From the NCBI RefSeq assembly GCF_000495915.1, contig NZ_AOFQ01000050.1, forward strand, positions 42,944 through 106,943: a DNA stretch of 64,000 nt, written 5' to 3'. Positions within the stretch are counted from its first letter, which is position 1; each line of letters opens with the position of its first letter. Shown piece by piece: positions 8,973-18,881 of this stretch. Below the pieces are notes generated by a model, which saw nothing but the letters and a program-made list of their open reading frames with translations, was not told where the DNA came from and ran no database searches. The position numbers and the translations under genes were made by a program. Origin of the DNA: Stutzerimonas chloritidismutans AW-1. GTDB taxonomy: Bacteria; Pseudomonadota; Gammaproteobacteria; Pseudomonadales; Pseudomonadaceae.

Positions 8973-9566
8973 ATGCATATCTGGCTCGGCACTCTGCGCC
9001 AATGGCACTGGATCAGCTCCGCGCTGTGCCTGGTCGGCATGCTGCTGTTTGCGGTCACCGGCATCACGCTGAACCACGCCGGGCAGATCGAGAGCAAACC
9101 GCTGGTGGAAACCCGCGAAGGGCAGCTGCCCGAGCGGCTGCTCAACAGTCTGCAGGCCGACACTCCGGAGGACGGTCTGCCAGCTGACCTGCAGCGATGG
9201 CTGGAACAGACCCTGGGCGTGCAGCTGGCCGGTCGCGAAGCCGAGTGGAGCGATGGCGAACTCTACGTCGCCCTGCCCCGTCCTGGCGGCGATGCCTGGC
9301 TGAGTCTGAGCCTGGAAAGCGGCGAGCTGGAATACGAGTCGACCGATCGCGGCTGGATCGCCTACTTCAACGACCTGCACAAGGGCCGTCACAGCGGCGA
9401 AGCCTGGAGCTGGTTCATCGATCTGTTCGCCGTTGCCTGTGTGGTGTTCAGCCTCACCGGCCTGCTGCTCCTGCAACGCCATGCCGGCAATCGCCCCGGC
9501 ACCTGGCCACTGGTTGGCCTGGGGCTGGTGATTCCGCTGCTACTGGCGCTGCTCTTCATTCATTAA
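8973..9566 (+). CDS. PepSY-associated transmembrane protein, possible heme-binding redox subunit
   Basis: 197 residues. The N-terminal helix begins with [20 protein letters not shown] and ends [12 protein letters not shown]; a periplasmic region of about 110 residues is followed by [19 protein letters not shown], a second helix ([12 protein letters not shown]) ending QRH, and a third helix. Conserved His residues near both helices are the pattern of PepSY-TM proteins, thought to bind heme and pass electrons across the inner membrane. AAGGACC precedes the ATG at 8973. It starts a run of four genes with short gaps (next gene 9 bases on). I infer a ferric-siderophore reductase role from context. 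Confidence 0.8.
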   Translation: MHIWLGTLRQWHWISSALCLVGMLLFAVTGITLNHAGQIESKPLVETREGQLPERLLNSLQADTPEDGLPADLQRWLEQTLGVQLAGREAEWSDGELYVALPRPGGDAWLSLSLESGELEYESTDRGWIAYFNDLHKGRHSGEAWSWFIDLFAVACVVFSLTGLLLLQRHAGNRPGTWPLVGLGLVIPLLLALLFIH

Positions 9567-9575
9567 GGACTGCTC

Positions 9576-10085
9576 ATGCGTAAACGCCTGTTGTTCCCCC
9601 TCGCCCTGCTTAGCGCCCCGCTATACGCGGCGGACCTGCAGCTGGACGTGGAAATCCCCCGCCTGGATGTCGCCGAGTACCACCGTCCCTATGTCGCCAT
9701 CTGGCTCGAGCGCCCGGACCAGAGCCACGTTGCCAATCTGGCGGTGTGGTACGACACCAAGCTCAAGGACAAGGAAGGTGAAAAGTGGCTCAAGGACCTG
9801 CGCCAGTGGTGGCGCCGTAGCGGCCGCAGCCTGGAAATGCCGGTTGATGGCGTCAGCGGCGCCACCCGTGCCGTGGGCAGCCACAGCCTGAAGTTTTCTG
9901 ACAAGCAGGCGCCGTTCAAAACGCTGGAGGCCGGCGAGTACCGCGTGGTGGTCGAAGCCGCCCGTGAGGTCGGTGGCCGCGAGCTGCTGCGCGTCCCATT
10001 CAGCTGGCCGCCCCAGCAGAACGCCGAACATCAAGCCCAGGGCAAGAGTGAGCTGGGCGCCATCAATCTCACGCTGACCCCATGA
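9576..10085 (+). CDS. DUF2271 periplasmic protein
   Basis: 169 residues with a signal peptide (LLSAPLYA-AD). The mature part follows the DUF2271 pattern: LDVEIPRLDVAEYHRPYVA, VWYDTK, W-rich KWLKDLRQWWRRS and DGVSGATRAVG, ending with beta strands (RVPFSWPP). The function of the domain is not established; it occurs beside PepSY-TM and DUF4198 genes in iron-related clusters. TTAAGGACTGCTC precedes the ATG. Its stop codon overlaps an ATG of the next frame, so it is tightly linked to the DUF4198 gene. Confidence 0.82.
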   Translation: MRKRLLFPLALLSAPLYAADLQLDVEIPRLDVAEYHRPYVAIWLERPDQSHVANLAVWYDTKLKDKEGEKWLKDLRQWWRRSGRSLEMPVDGVSGATRAVGSHSLKFSDKQAPFKTLEAGEYRVVVEAAREVGGRELLRVPFSWPPQQNAEHQAQGKSELGAINLTLTP

Positions 10086-10099
10086 ACAGGAAGCACGCC

Positions 10100-10975
10100 A
10101 TGAAACCCGTCATCAAATGGACCGCCCTGGCCCTCGCCGTCTGCCTGCCGCTTTCGGCCCAGGCCCACCGCGCCTGGATGCTGCCTTCGGCCACCGTGCT
10201 CTCGGGTGAAGAGCCTTGGATCACCGTCGACGCCGCGGTTTCCAACGACCTGTTCTATTTCGAACACGTGCCGATGCGCCTCAAGGGTATCGGCGAGGCA
10301 GCCCAGGCGCCGGCAGGTGGCCCGCCCGGCATGCGCGGGCGGCCGGTTCCGGAGCTGCAGGTCATCGCCCCGGATGGCTCCAAGGTTGCGGTACAGAACG
10401 GCGCCATCGGCCGCTACCGCAGCACCTTCGATGTGCAGCTGAGCCAGAAGGGCACCTACAAGCTGGCGGTCGCCAACAACGGCCTGTTCGCCAGCTGGAA
10501 GGAAAACGGCCAGATGCGCCGCTGGATGGGCACCCCGGAAAGCTTCGCCAAGGACGTCCCGGCCAAGGCCGAAGGTCTCAAGGTCAGCCAGACCAGCAAC
10601 CGCATGGAAGTGTTCGTGACCTCCGGTGCGCCCAGCACTGACGTACTCGCGCCCAGCGGCCAGGGCCTGGAACTCAAGCCCGTCACCCACCCCAACGACC
10701 TGTTCGCCGGCGAAGCGGCGGAGCTCGTCTTTCTGCTCGATGGCAAGCCGGCCGCGGATGTCGAGATCAGCGTGATCCCGGGCGGCAATCGCTACCGCGA
10801 TGACCTTGGCGAGATCAAGGCGAAGACCGCTGCCGACGGCAAGGTCCGCATCACCTGGCCTGAAGCCGGCATGTACTGGCTGGAAGCCGAACTCGTCACC
10901 GACCAGGGCGTGAACAAGCCGGCCATTGAACGCCGCGCTAGCTACAGCGCCACCCTGGAAGTGCTGGCGCAGTGA
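10100..10975 (+). CDS. DUF4198 periplasmic protein
   Basis: 291 residues with a signal peptide ending SAQA-HRAWMLPS. The mature N-terminal His and the following EPWITVDAAVSNDLFYFEH are typical of DUF4198 (Ni/Co- or iron-linked periplasmic proteins), with a C-terminal Ig-like domain (GKPAADVEISVIPGG, DGKVRITWPEAGMYWLEA). A metal-binding role has been suggested for the family but is not proven. The ATG at 10100 follows AGGAAG; an ATG at 10082 overlapping the upstream stop codon lacks a ribosome site. It sits between the DUF2271 gene and the flavoprotein reductase. Confidence 0.82.
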   Translation: MKPVIKWTALALAVCLPLSAQAHRAWMLPSATVLSGEEPWITVDAAVSNDLFYFEHVPMRLKGIGEAAQAPAGGPPGMRGRPVPELQVIAPDGSKVAVQNGAIGRYRSTFDVQLSQKGTYKLAVANNGLFASWKENGQMRRWMGTPESFAKDVPAKAEGLKVSQTSNRMEVFVTSGAPSTDVLAPSGQGLELKPVTHPNDLFAGEAAELVFLLDGKPAADVEISVIPGGNRYRDDLGEIKAKTAADGKVRITWPEAGMYWLEAELVTDQGVNKPAIERRASYSATLEVLAQ

Positions 10976-11083
10976 CCGCTGGGTCTCGCTGAAACGAACC
11001 GGCAGGCACCCCAGCGGGACGCCATGTCGGTTCTTCGCTTGGCCTGAGCCTTGCTGACTTCACGCTTTCGCGGGAGCCCTGAA

Positions 11084-12643
11084 TTGCCAACACCTCTGGC
11101 CACGCACTTGCGCCATTACCCGTTTCCGCTCGCCTGCGTGCTGCTCGCCGCGGCGCTGCTGCACTGGCAGCCACCCCGCGAGGTGTCGGCGGCCGTGGTT
11201 GTGCTCGGCTATCTCGCGCTCTGCCTACTGGTTTGGCGACCAGGTCGCGCTAAATCTGTCGAGGCGACCAAGTCATCCGACCTACTGATCGCCTTTGCCA
11301 GCCAGGGCGGCCAAGCCCGGGAACTGGCCGAGCGCAGCGCCCGGCAACTGGCCGATGCCGGCGTCAGCAGCACTACCCGCACACTCAACGAACTGGACCC
11401 GGCGACGCTGACCGACGCGAGACGGCTGTTGTTTGTCGTCAGCACCTACGGCGAAGGGGAAGCGCCGGACAACGCGGCGCGTTTCGAAAGGCGCCTGCTG
11501 GCATCGCGCGCCGACCTGAGCGGTCTGCAGTACGCCATGCTGGCGCTGGGCGACAGCCAGTATCCGAACTATTGCGGTTTTGGCCGGCGGCTGGACGAAG
11601 CGCTGCGCAGCCGCGGCGCCGAGCCCCTGTTCGATCGACTGGACGTAGACCGGCTGGACGCCAGCACCCTGCGCCACTGGCAACAGCAGCTCGGCCAACT
11701 GAGCGGCCACAACGAGTTCAGCGGCTGGCAGCCGGTCCCTTACGGTAACTGGCGACTCGCCGGGCGAACCGTGCTCAACCCCGGCAGCAGCGGCGCGCCG
11801 GTCTGTCATATCAGGCTCGAACCGCTGGAAGAGGCACCCCACTGGCGCGCCGGCGATATCGCCGAGATCGGCCCACGACACCCACGCGGCCCCATCGAAG
11901 AGTTGCTACGCCGGCTCGGCCACGATCCGCAGCAGCGGATCGCCGGCGAAAGCCTGCTCGACATCCTCTGTACGCGGCGCGTGCCTGCCGAAGAAGCCCT
12001 GCGAGAGCTGGATATCGATGCGCTGCTCGCCCTGCCCCAACTGGCGCACCGCGAATACTCCATCGCCTCGGTTCCGGCCGACGACGCACTCGAACTGCTG
12101 GTGCGCGAGGCCCGGCAAGCGGACGGCAGCCTCGGGCTCGGCTCCGGCTGGCTGTGTCGCCACGCACCAGCTGGTGCGCCGATCGCCCTGCGCATTCGCA
12201 GCAACCCGGGCTTTCATGGCCCGGCCGTCGCGACGCCACTGGTGCTGATCGGCAACGGCACAGGCATGGCCGGGCTGCGCGCTCATCTTCGTGAACGCGC
12301 CGCGACGCCGGGTTCGCGCAACTGGTTGCTGTTCGGTGAGCGCAACGCTGCGCACGACCTGTTCCTTGCCGAAGAGCTGCAGCAATGGCTTGCCTGCGGC
12401 CATCTGCAACGCCTGGATCTGGCCTTCTCGCGGGACCAGACCGACAAGCGCTACGTGCAGCACGCGCTGCGCGATGCAGGCGAGGAGCTGTGCAAGTGGG
12501 TCGCCGAGGGCGCAGCGATTCATGTCTGCGGCAGCCTGAGCGGAATGGGCCAGGCGGTGCAGCAGATCCTGGTCGGGCTGCTGGGCGAGGCGCGGTTGAA
12601 CGAGATGTCAGCGCAGGGGCGCTATCGGCGGGATCTGTATTAG
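11084..12643 (+). CDS. Membrane-anchored flavodoxin / NADPH reductase (sulfite-reductase-alpha-like)
   Basis: 519 residues. Two hydrophobic helices (about 13-28 and 34-51) are followed by a flavodoxin domain (IAFASQGGQARELAE, VSTYGEGEAPDNA, LALGDSQYPNYCGFG) and a ferredoxin-reductase domain with FAD motif REYSIAS, NADPH motif GNGTGMAG and the end motif HVCGSLSGMGQAV. The layout matches the reductase half of PiuB/FoxB-like ferric-siderophore reductases, here without the PepSY membrane domain. I chose the TTG at 11084, preceded by GGGAG; a TTG at 11051 is possible. It would feed electrons from NADPH via FAD and FMN to the PepSY protein; this is inferred. Confidence 0.82.
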   Translation: MPTPLATHLRHYPFPLACVLLAAALLHWQPPREVSAAVVVLGYLALCLLVWRPGRAKSVEATKSSDLLIAFASQGGQARELAERSARQLADAGVSSTTRTLNELDPATLTDARRLLFVVSTYGEGEAPDNAARFERRLLASRADLSGLQYAMLALGDSQYPNYCGFGRRLDEALRSRGAEPLFDRLDVDRLDASTLRHWQQQLGQLSGHNEFSGWQPVPYGNWRLAGRTVLNPGSSGAPVCHIRLEPLEEAPHWRAGDIAEIGPRHPRGPIEELLRRLGHDPQQRIAGESLLDILCTRRVPAEEALRELDIDALLALPQLAHREYSIASVPADDALELLVREARQADGSLGLGSGWLCRHAPAGAPIALRIRSNPGFHGPAVATPLVLIGNGTGMAGLRAHLRERAATPGSRNWLLFGERNAAHDLFLAEELQQWLACGHLQRLDLAFSRDQTDKRYVQHALRDAGEELCKWVAEGAAIHVCGSLSGMGQAVQQILVGLLGEARLNEMSAQGRYRRDLY

Positions 12644-12997
12644 CGGCGCGCTTCCAGGCGAGCACCGGGCTGCGCTTGGCAATGTCCACCTACCAGCAGC
12701 AGCGCTGCAGGGTGAGCTTCAACCCATCCGCACCGCTCGGTCACACAAATGATGGGAGGAAGCCCATCTGGAGCCTGGCGAGTTAAGCTCACAAGCCAGG
12801 GGCCAACCGACGGCTTGGCGCCGAAACGGGCGGCAAGGACCAAGACCTCGTAGCCACCGCCGTTCGCGGTCAAGACCGCTCCTACAAGAGCGCTTCGCCA
12901 ATCCTTGTGGATGGCGCTGGCACGCGCGGCGCAACAGGCACCACCACCCCCTCGCTCCGTCTCCAACGCAACCATCGCTAGCCGCAATTGCGAGCTG
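12644..12997. other. Gene-free stretch between the two iron loci
   Basis: About 350 bases without a convincing gene on either strand, between a plus-strand reductase and the minus-strand receptor. Short frames here have no ribosome site and no family pattern. The only structure is the REP-like hairpin near 12866. The stretch may hold worn repeat remnants. Confidence 0.5.
12861..12888 (+). repeat. REP-like palindromic element
   Basis: The sequence TTCGCGGTCAAGACCGCTCC contains a short hairpin (GCGGT / ACCGC) followed by TACAAGAG. This is the form of pseudomonad REP elements (TTCGCGGG..CCCGCTCCTACA). Only one copy is seen in the window. Confidence 0.5.
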
Positions 12998-13030
12998 AAA
13001 AAAAACGAACCCCGCCAAAGGACGGGGTTC
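12998..13030 (-). terminator. Rho-independent terminator of TonB receptor 2
   Basis: Arms GAACCCCG (13007-13014) and CGGGGTTC (13023-13030); on the minus strand the stem runs into eight T residues (A run 12998-13005). It lies 50 bases past the receptor stop codon. Confidence 0.85.
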
Positions 13031-13079
13031 ACTGTTGCCGCTCGGATGACGCGGCTTGGGCCGCGTCGCCAAGGCTTGG

Positions 13080-15212
13080 TCAGAACGACATGTTGGCGCT
13101 GACACCGAATGCGCGAGGCGAGCCCGGCATGATATTGCTGTTGCTGTGAGCGGAGGCGTAGTAGTCCTCGTCCAGCAGGTTTTCCACGTTCAGCTGCAGG
13201 CGCAGGTCCGGGTTGACGGTGTAGTAGACCGCCGCGTCCACGCGGGTGAAGCTGGGCAGCTCGACTGCGTTGTCTGTGCTGGCATACACCGCATTCTGGT
13301 AGACCGCACCGAGGCCTACACCCCACTGGGAGTTGAAGGTGTACTTGTTCCACAGCGAGACGGAGTTGCGCGGCACCTGGGCGATATGGTTTCCATTGTC
13401 CGCGCCCGGCTTCGTAATCTCACTATCCTGGTAGGCGTAACCACCAGTGATCTGCCAGGCATCGGTCAGATTGCCGGTCATGCTGAGCTCAACACCGTCT
13501 ACACGCTGACCATCGACCAATTCCATCCGCGCCGGGTCTTGTAGTGTGGGGGCCTTCACAGCGACGTTCGTACGATCCAAACGATACACAGCAGCAGTAG
13601 CCGCCAAGCGTTCGTTGATATCCCACTTTACGCCTACCTCACGGTTCTTGAACTCTTCCGGATCAAGAGACTTAAGGCTGGCAGTGAGGCCATCCAACTG
13701 CTCTCCAGCACGCGGTACATAAGCCTTGCTGTAGCTGGCGTAGAAGGACAGGTTATCCAGCGGCTTGTAGATCAGGCCGGCACGCGGAGACACCAGATCG
13801 TCCGAACTTGCCACCTGTTCGCCGTTACGATTGTCGTCCAGATCGATCTTCACCTTGTCGTAACGCGCGCCAAGGATCAGTTCCCACTGCGAGCTCAACT
13901 CGATTTGGTCTTGGAAGTAGATCGCGACGGTCTTAGTCACGCTGCGGTTGTCCGGATCGCTGGAGCTCTGACGGAAATATACGGGCGCACTATAAATGGT
14001 ACTGGACGAAGTCACGCTGCCAAGCTTGATGTCATCGTCGATAGAGTCTCCGAAACCAGTTTCACGATAGTTATCAGTCACCTGACGGCTCAGCTCCGCA
14101 CCCACAAGCAACGTGTGATTCATCCCTAACGCATTGGTATCAATGGTCAGATCGGTCTGATTGATCAGGTTCTTGCGATCGGTCGCTTTGTTGTAAGCAG
14201 CAACTGGAATGATGTTATCGGTATCGTTCTTGTCGCTGCCGGGAAACACGTTCTGGTAGAACTTCTCGTAGTCGGCAAAGCGAGTCTGGTTGACCAGGGT
14301 GACATTGTCGGAAAAGTCATGGGAGATCCGCGCGTTCAGCGCATCCACTTCAGCTGTCGCATAGCTGAGGTCTGAACTACCGATGAAGGTTGACTCGTCC
14401 ACTTTCAGCGGCTTGCCGTTAAGAGACGGCACACCCCGATCGACGGTACGGTCATCCTCGAAGTGCTCGTAACCCATCTCGATGCTGGTGGCGTCGCTCA
14501 GGCGGAAGGTCGCGGTCGGGTTTATCGCCCAGCGTTCCAGCTCGACATCATCGCGGAAGCTCTCGGAGTCTTCGAACAGTGCGGTCAGACGCACGGCGAC
14601 GTTCTCGTTGAGGCCCTGGTTGAAGTCGCCGGTCATGCGACGGTTCTGCCAGGAACCGTAGGTCAGACCCAGCTCATGACCATCGGCCCAGTTGGCCTGC
14701 TTGGTGACGCGGTTGATCAGACCGCCACTGGCACCACGGCCGAAGATCATGCCGCTCGGGCCCTTGAGCACTTCGACGCGGTCGACGTTGTAGAGGTCGC
14801 GCAGGTATTGCACGTCGTCACGCATGCCATCGACGAAGAAGTCCGCCGTGGAGGTATTGCCGCGCAGGATGGGCGCATCGCGATGGCCTTCGCCCTGAGC
14901 CATCTGCACGCCAGGTACGTAGCGCACCACGTCGGCCATGCTCTGCATGTTCTGGTCGCGGATCTGCTCGTCGGTCACCACGCTGATGGACTGCGGAATG
15001 TTGCGCAGGGGGGTGTCGGTCTTGGTGGCTACCTTGCTGCGTTCCACGCGATAGCTTTCGCGCTGCTCGACCACTTCCATCGAGTCCAGCGTGACGCTCT
15101 CAGCGTCCGCCGCGCCGGCCCACTGGGCCGAAGCCAGCAACGGCAGACCATAAACGGCCATGCGAATGACGTTCGCCATACGGGTTTTCTTGAAGCGTGG
15201 CTGCTGCGACAT
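13080..15212 (-). CDS. TonB-dependent siderophore receptor, Fiu/FhuA class
   Basis: 710 residues. A signal peptide ends about WAGA-AD; a TonB-box-like MEVVEQ follows, then the plug: TPLRNIPQSISVVTDEQIRD, MADVVRYVPGVQMAQGEG, ILRGNTSTADFFVDGMRDD, VEVLKGPSGMIFGRGASGG. The barrel ends RAFGVSANMSF with a terminal Phe. The plug sequence fits the TonB-dependent siderophore receptor subfamily that includes Fiu and PiuA (catecholate or related ferric complexes), but ligand cannot be named. The ATG at 15212 has GGGGGAG just upstream. A Fur-like palindrome lies 26 bases upstream of the start, and a terminator follows. Confidence 0.9.
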   Translation of the reverse strand: MSQQPRFKKTRMANVIRMAVYGLPLLASAQWAGAADAESVTLDSMEVVEQRESYRVERSKVATKTDTPLRNIPQSISVVTDEQIRDQNMQSMADVVRYVPGVQMAQGEGHRDAPILRGNTSTADFFVDGMRDDVQYLRDLYNVDRVEVLKGPSGMIFGRGASGGLINRVTKQANWADGHELGLTYGSWQNRRMTGDFNQGLNENVAVRLTALFEDSESFRDDVELERWAINPTATFRLSDATSIEMGYEHFEDDRTVDRGVPSLNGKPLKVDESTFIGSSDLSYATAEVDALNARISHDFSDNVTLVNQTRFADYEKFYQNVFPGSDKNDTDNIIPVAAYNKATDRKNLINQTDLTIDTNALGMNHTLLVGAELSRQVTDNYRETGFGDSIDDDIKLGSVTSSSTIYSAPVYFRQSSSDPDNRSVTKTVAIYFQDQIELSSQWELILGARYDKVKIDLDDNRNGEQVASSDDLVSPRAGLIYKPLDNLSFYASYSKAYVPRAGEQLDGLTASLKSLDPEEFKNREVGVKWDINERLAATAAVYRLDRTNVAVKAPTLQDPARMELVDGQRVDGVELSMTGNLTDAWQITGGYAYQDSEITKPGADNGNHIAQVPRNSVSLWNKYTFNSQWGVGLGAVYQNAVYASTDNAVELPSFTRVDAAVYYTVNPDLRLQLNVENLLDEDYYASAHSNSNIMPGSPRAFGVSANMSF

Positions 15213-15237
15213 CTCTACTCCCCCAAACACTCAAACT

Positions 15238-15256
15238 AATGCGAATTGTTCGTATT
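15238..15256 (-). promoter_or_regulatory. Fur-box-like palindrome before receptor 2
   Basis: AATGCGAA-TTG-TTCGTATT is a 19-base near-palindrome of the form seen in pseudomonad Fur boxes (AATGnGAAT-n-ATTCnCATT). It lies 26 bases upstream of the receptor's ATG. A further AT-rich stretch to 15290 probably holds the promoter. Confidence 0.65.
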
Positions 15257-15400
15257 GATATTACGATGATAAATTCGCACAGCAGTCAAAGTCCAGCGTT
15301 TCGCTGCCGGTTAACGCGAATAAATCGCAATATTTTCGGAAAGGCGGCAATTGGTCACAACACGCAGATAGCGCCAGAGCAGGATTCGATGAACTCAAAC
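15257..15400. promoter_or_regulatory. AT-rich promoter region of receptor 2, no gene
   Basis: With the repeats at 15401-15548 this forms a gap of almost 400 bases without a gene between receptor 2 and speC. The part next to the receptor is clearly AT-richer than the surrounding DNA and would hold its promoter; I cannot place -35 and -10 boxes with confidence. Confidence 0.4.
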
Positions 15401-15548
15401 GTAGGGCGGGAGAAACCCGCCGAACGTGGCGCAGCGCCGCAGTACTACCTCGCGATGCAAGGTCCAGAAAAAAGAAACCCCGCGCAGGGCAAGGTTTTCT
15501 TTCGCAGCATCGAGCCAGGTGAAACCGCGCGGGTTTCACCCGCCCTAC
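15401..15548. repeat. Inverted pair of GTAGGGCGGG palindromes
   Basis: GTAGGGCGGGAGAAACCCGC (15401) and, inverted, GCGGGTTTCACCCGCCCTAC (15529-15548) face each other across 107 bases. Each unit is itself palindromic (GCGGG..CCCGC). Related pairs occur at 39243-39327 and 50031-50097. Confidence 0.75.
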
Positions 15549-15560
15549 AAAAGCCAACAG

Positions 15561-15585
15561 CAAAACGCCCACACGAGGTGGGCGT
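15561..15585 (-). terminator. Terminator hairpin after speC
   Basis: Arms ACGCCCAC (15565-15572) and GTGGGCGT (15578-15585) form an 8-bp stem; on the minus strand it is followed by TTTG. It lies 19 bases past the speC stop codon. Confidence 0.65.
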
Positions 15586-15603
15586 CAGTCGAAGCGATGA
15601 GGC

Positions 15604-16767
15604 TTAGAGGTAGTAAGCCTTCAGCGGCGGGAAGCCGTTGAATTCCACCGCGCTGTAGCTGGTGGTGTAGGCACCGGTGGAGAGCCAGTACATGCGGTCG
15701 CCGATGGCCAGGTTCAGCGGCAGGCCGTACTTGTAGTTCTCGTACATGATGTCGGCGCTGTCACAGGTCGGGCCGGCGATGACCACTTCTTCCATCTCGC
15801 CCTTCTTCTCGGTCCAGATGGGGAATTTGATGGCTTCGCCCATGGTTTCGATCAGGCCGGAGAACATGCCCACGTCGGTGTACACCCAGCGCTCGACGGC
15901 AGTACGCGACTTGCGCGCCACCAGCACCACTTCACTGACCAGAATGCCGGCGTTGGCAATCAGCGAGCGGCCCGGCTCAAGGATGATTTCTGGCAACTCG
16001 TCGCCGAAGTCTTCCTTGAGGAAGCGGATGATTTCCTCGGCGTAGGTTTCCAGGCTGTTGGTGCGGGTGATGTAGTTGGCCGGGAAGCCGCCGCCCATAT
16101 TGATCATCTTCAGCTCGATTCCGTCTTCTTCCTTGAGACGCTCGAAGATCACCTTGACCTTGGCGATGGCCGCATCCCACACGGAGATGTCGCGCTGCTG
16201 CGAGCCGACGTGAAAGGAGATGCCGTAAGGCTCGAGCTTCAACTGGCGTGCCAGGATCAACAGGTCCATGGCCATATCGGTTTGGCAGCCGAACTTGCGC
16301 GACAGCGGCCAGTCGGCGGTGGTCGAGCCTTCGGTGAGGATGCGCACATAGACTTTCGAGCCCGGTGCCGCCTTGGCGATGTTGCGCAGGTCGGCTTCCG
16401 AGTCGGTGGCGAACATGCGCACACCCTTCTCGTAGAAGTAGCGGATGTCCTTGGCTTTCTTGATGGTGTTGCCGTAGCTGATGCGCTCGGGGCCGACGCC
16501 GCGGGACATTACTTTGTCCAGCTCATAGATCGAGGCGATATCGAAGCTCGAACCCTTGTCGCGCAGCAGATCGATGATCTCGACCGCCGGGTTGGCCTTG
16601 ACGGCGTAGTACACGCTGGCGAATTCGAAACCGGCGCGCAGGTCGTCATAGGCCTTGCTGATGGTTTCGGTGTCGATCACCACGAAGGGGGTTTCGTGCT
16701 GGTCGGCGAAGGCCTTCATCTTCTGGAAGGTGGCGCGAGGGTAATAGTCTTCGATCTTGACCGTCAT
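15604..16767 (-). CDS. speC: Ornithine decarboxylase (PLP fold III, SpeC)
   Basis: 387 residues, the length of the short alanine-racemase-fold decarboxylases of pseudomonads. Lys57 in YYAVKANP would bind pyridoxal phosphate; HVGSQ (about 186-190) and MGGGFP (224-229) hold the phosphate, EPGRSLI (264-270) is conserved, and Cys335 in GPTCDSADIMY is the active-site residue contributed by the second subunit. The reaction is ornithine to putrescine plus CO2, the start of polyamine synthesis. The ATG at 16767 follows GGAGTCCCACGC. An 18-codon frame upstream ends on this start codon (see leader entry). The gene is divergent from prfC. Confidence 0.93.
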   Translation of the reverse strand: MTVKIEDYYPRATFQKMKAFADQHETPFVVIDTETISKAYDDLRAGFEFASVYYAVKANPAVEIIDLLRDKGSSFDIASIYELDKVMSRGVGPERISYGNTIKKAKDIRYFYEKGVRMFATDSEADLRNIAKAAPGSKVYVRILTEGSTTADWPLSRKFGCQTDMAMDLLILARQLKLEPYGISFHVGSQQRDISVWDAAIAKVKVIFERLKEEDGIELKMINMGGGFPANYITRTNSLETYAEEIIRFLKEDFGDELPEIILEPGRSLIANAGILVSEVVLVARKSRTAVERWVYTDVGMFSGLIETMGEAIKFPIWTEKKGEMEEVVIAGPTCDSADIMYENYKYGLPLNLAIGDRMYWLSTGAYTTSYSAVEFNGFPPLKAYYL

Positions 16768-16820
16768 GCGTGGGACTCCAAAAAACGGGAAACAAAAGTC
16801 GGATGAGGGATGGAGGGCAT
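16764..16820 (-). CDS. Candidate leader peptide overlapping the speC start
   Basis: An 18-residue frame (MPSIPHPTFVSRFLESHA) begins at the ATG at 16820 and ends with a TGA that overlaps the speC ATG as ATGA. Its start sits in a small hairpin (AGGGC-TGAT-GCCCT). The speC ribosome site lies inside the frame, so ribosomes reading it would expose or block speC. Ornithine decarboxylase of E. coli (speF) is controlled by a leader peptide, but this sequence does not resemble it. Purely a candidate. Confidence 0.3.
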   Translation of the reverse strand: MPSIPHPTFVSRFLESHA

Positions 16821-17174
16821 CAGCCCTGACAAGAACGCCTGATCAGTTTCCCCACTTTGGTTCGCCTACTTCCCAAGGCATGTCGCCGAGTATCACGGAG
16901 GATCTCTCGTCGTCAGTACTTGAGCCGGATGGATCGTTGCCAGCATGGACGTTCGGGCGCGAACTTTAGGACCAAGGGGGGCATAGATCAATCAAAAAAA
17001 ACGTCCCGAAGGTGCATCCGTTTCGAGTTGTTGTCGATTCAAAACAAAGCGTCATGGAAACTGCACAAATCGGCGATTTCCGCAGCCGTGCGGGCCGCAG
17101 CGAAATCCATTTGCCGCTATAATCGCCGCCTTTTTTGACAGACCGACTACTCGTCGACGGGTTCCTTAATTCCG
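16821..17174. promoter_or_regulatory. Intergenic control region between speC and prfC
   Basis: A 350-base gap between divergent genes. A TATAAT at 17118-17123 lies 52 bases before the prfC start, though no good -35 box is spaced to it. On the speC side two further short frames (about 17 and 12 codons) occur in the leader. I see no further gene. Confidence 0.4.
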
Positions 17175-18758
<1,584 letters not shown>

Positions 18759-18881
18759 TGCCGGAAATGCGTCTGTTACCGGTATAGCGGGCGTATTTGA
18801 TCGGGCACCGCCGTAGGGCTGCGCCCAAGACTGCGACCTCTCGCAAGGATGCGAGAACCCCGCTTTTCACAAGGAAGTGAT

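Noticed and set aside
15401..15548. Repeats considered as a CRISPR array
   Set aside because: Only two units, inverted, no regular spacers and no cas genes.
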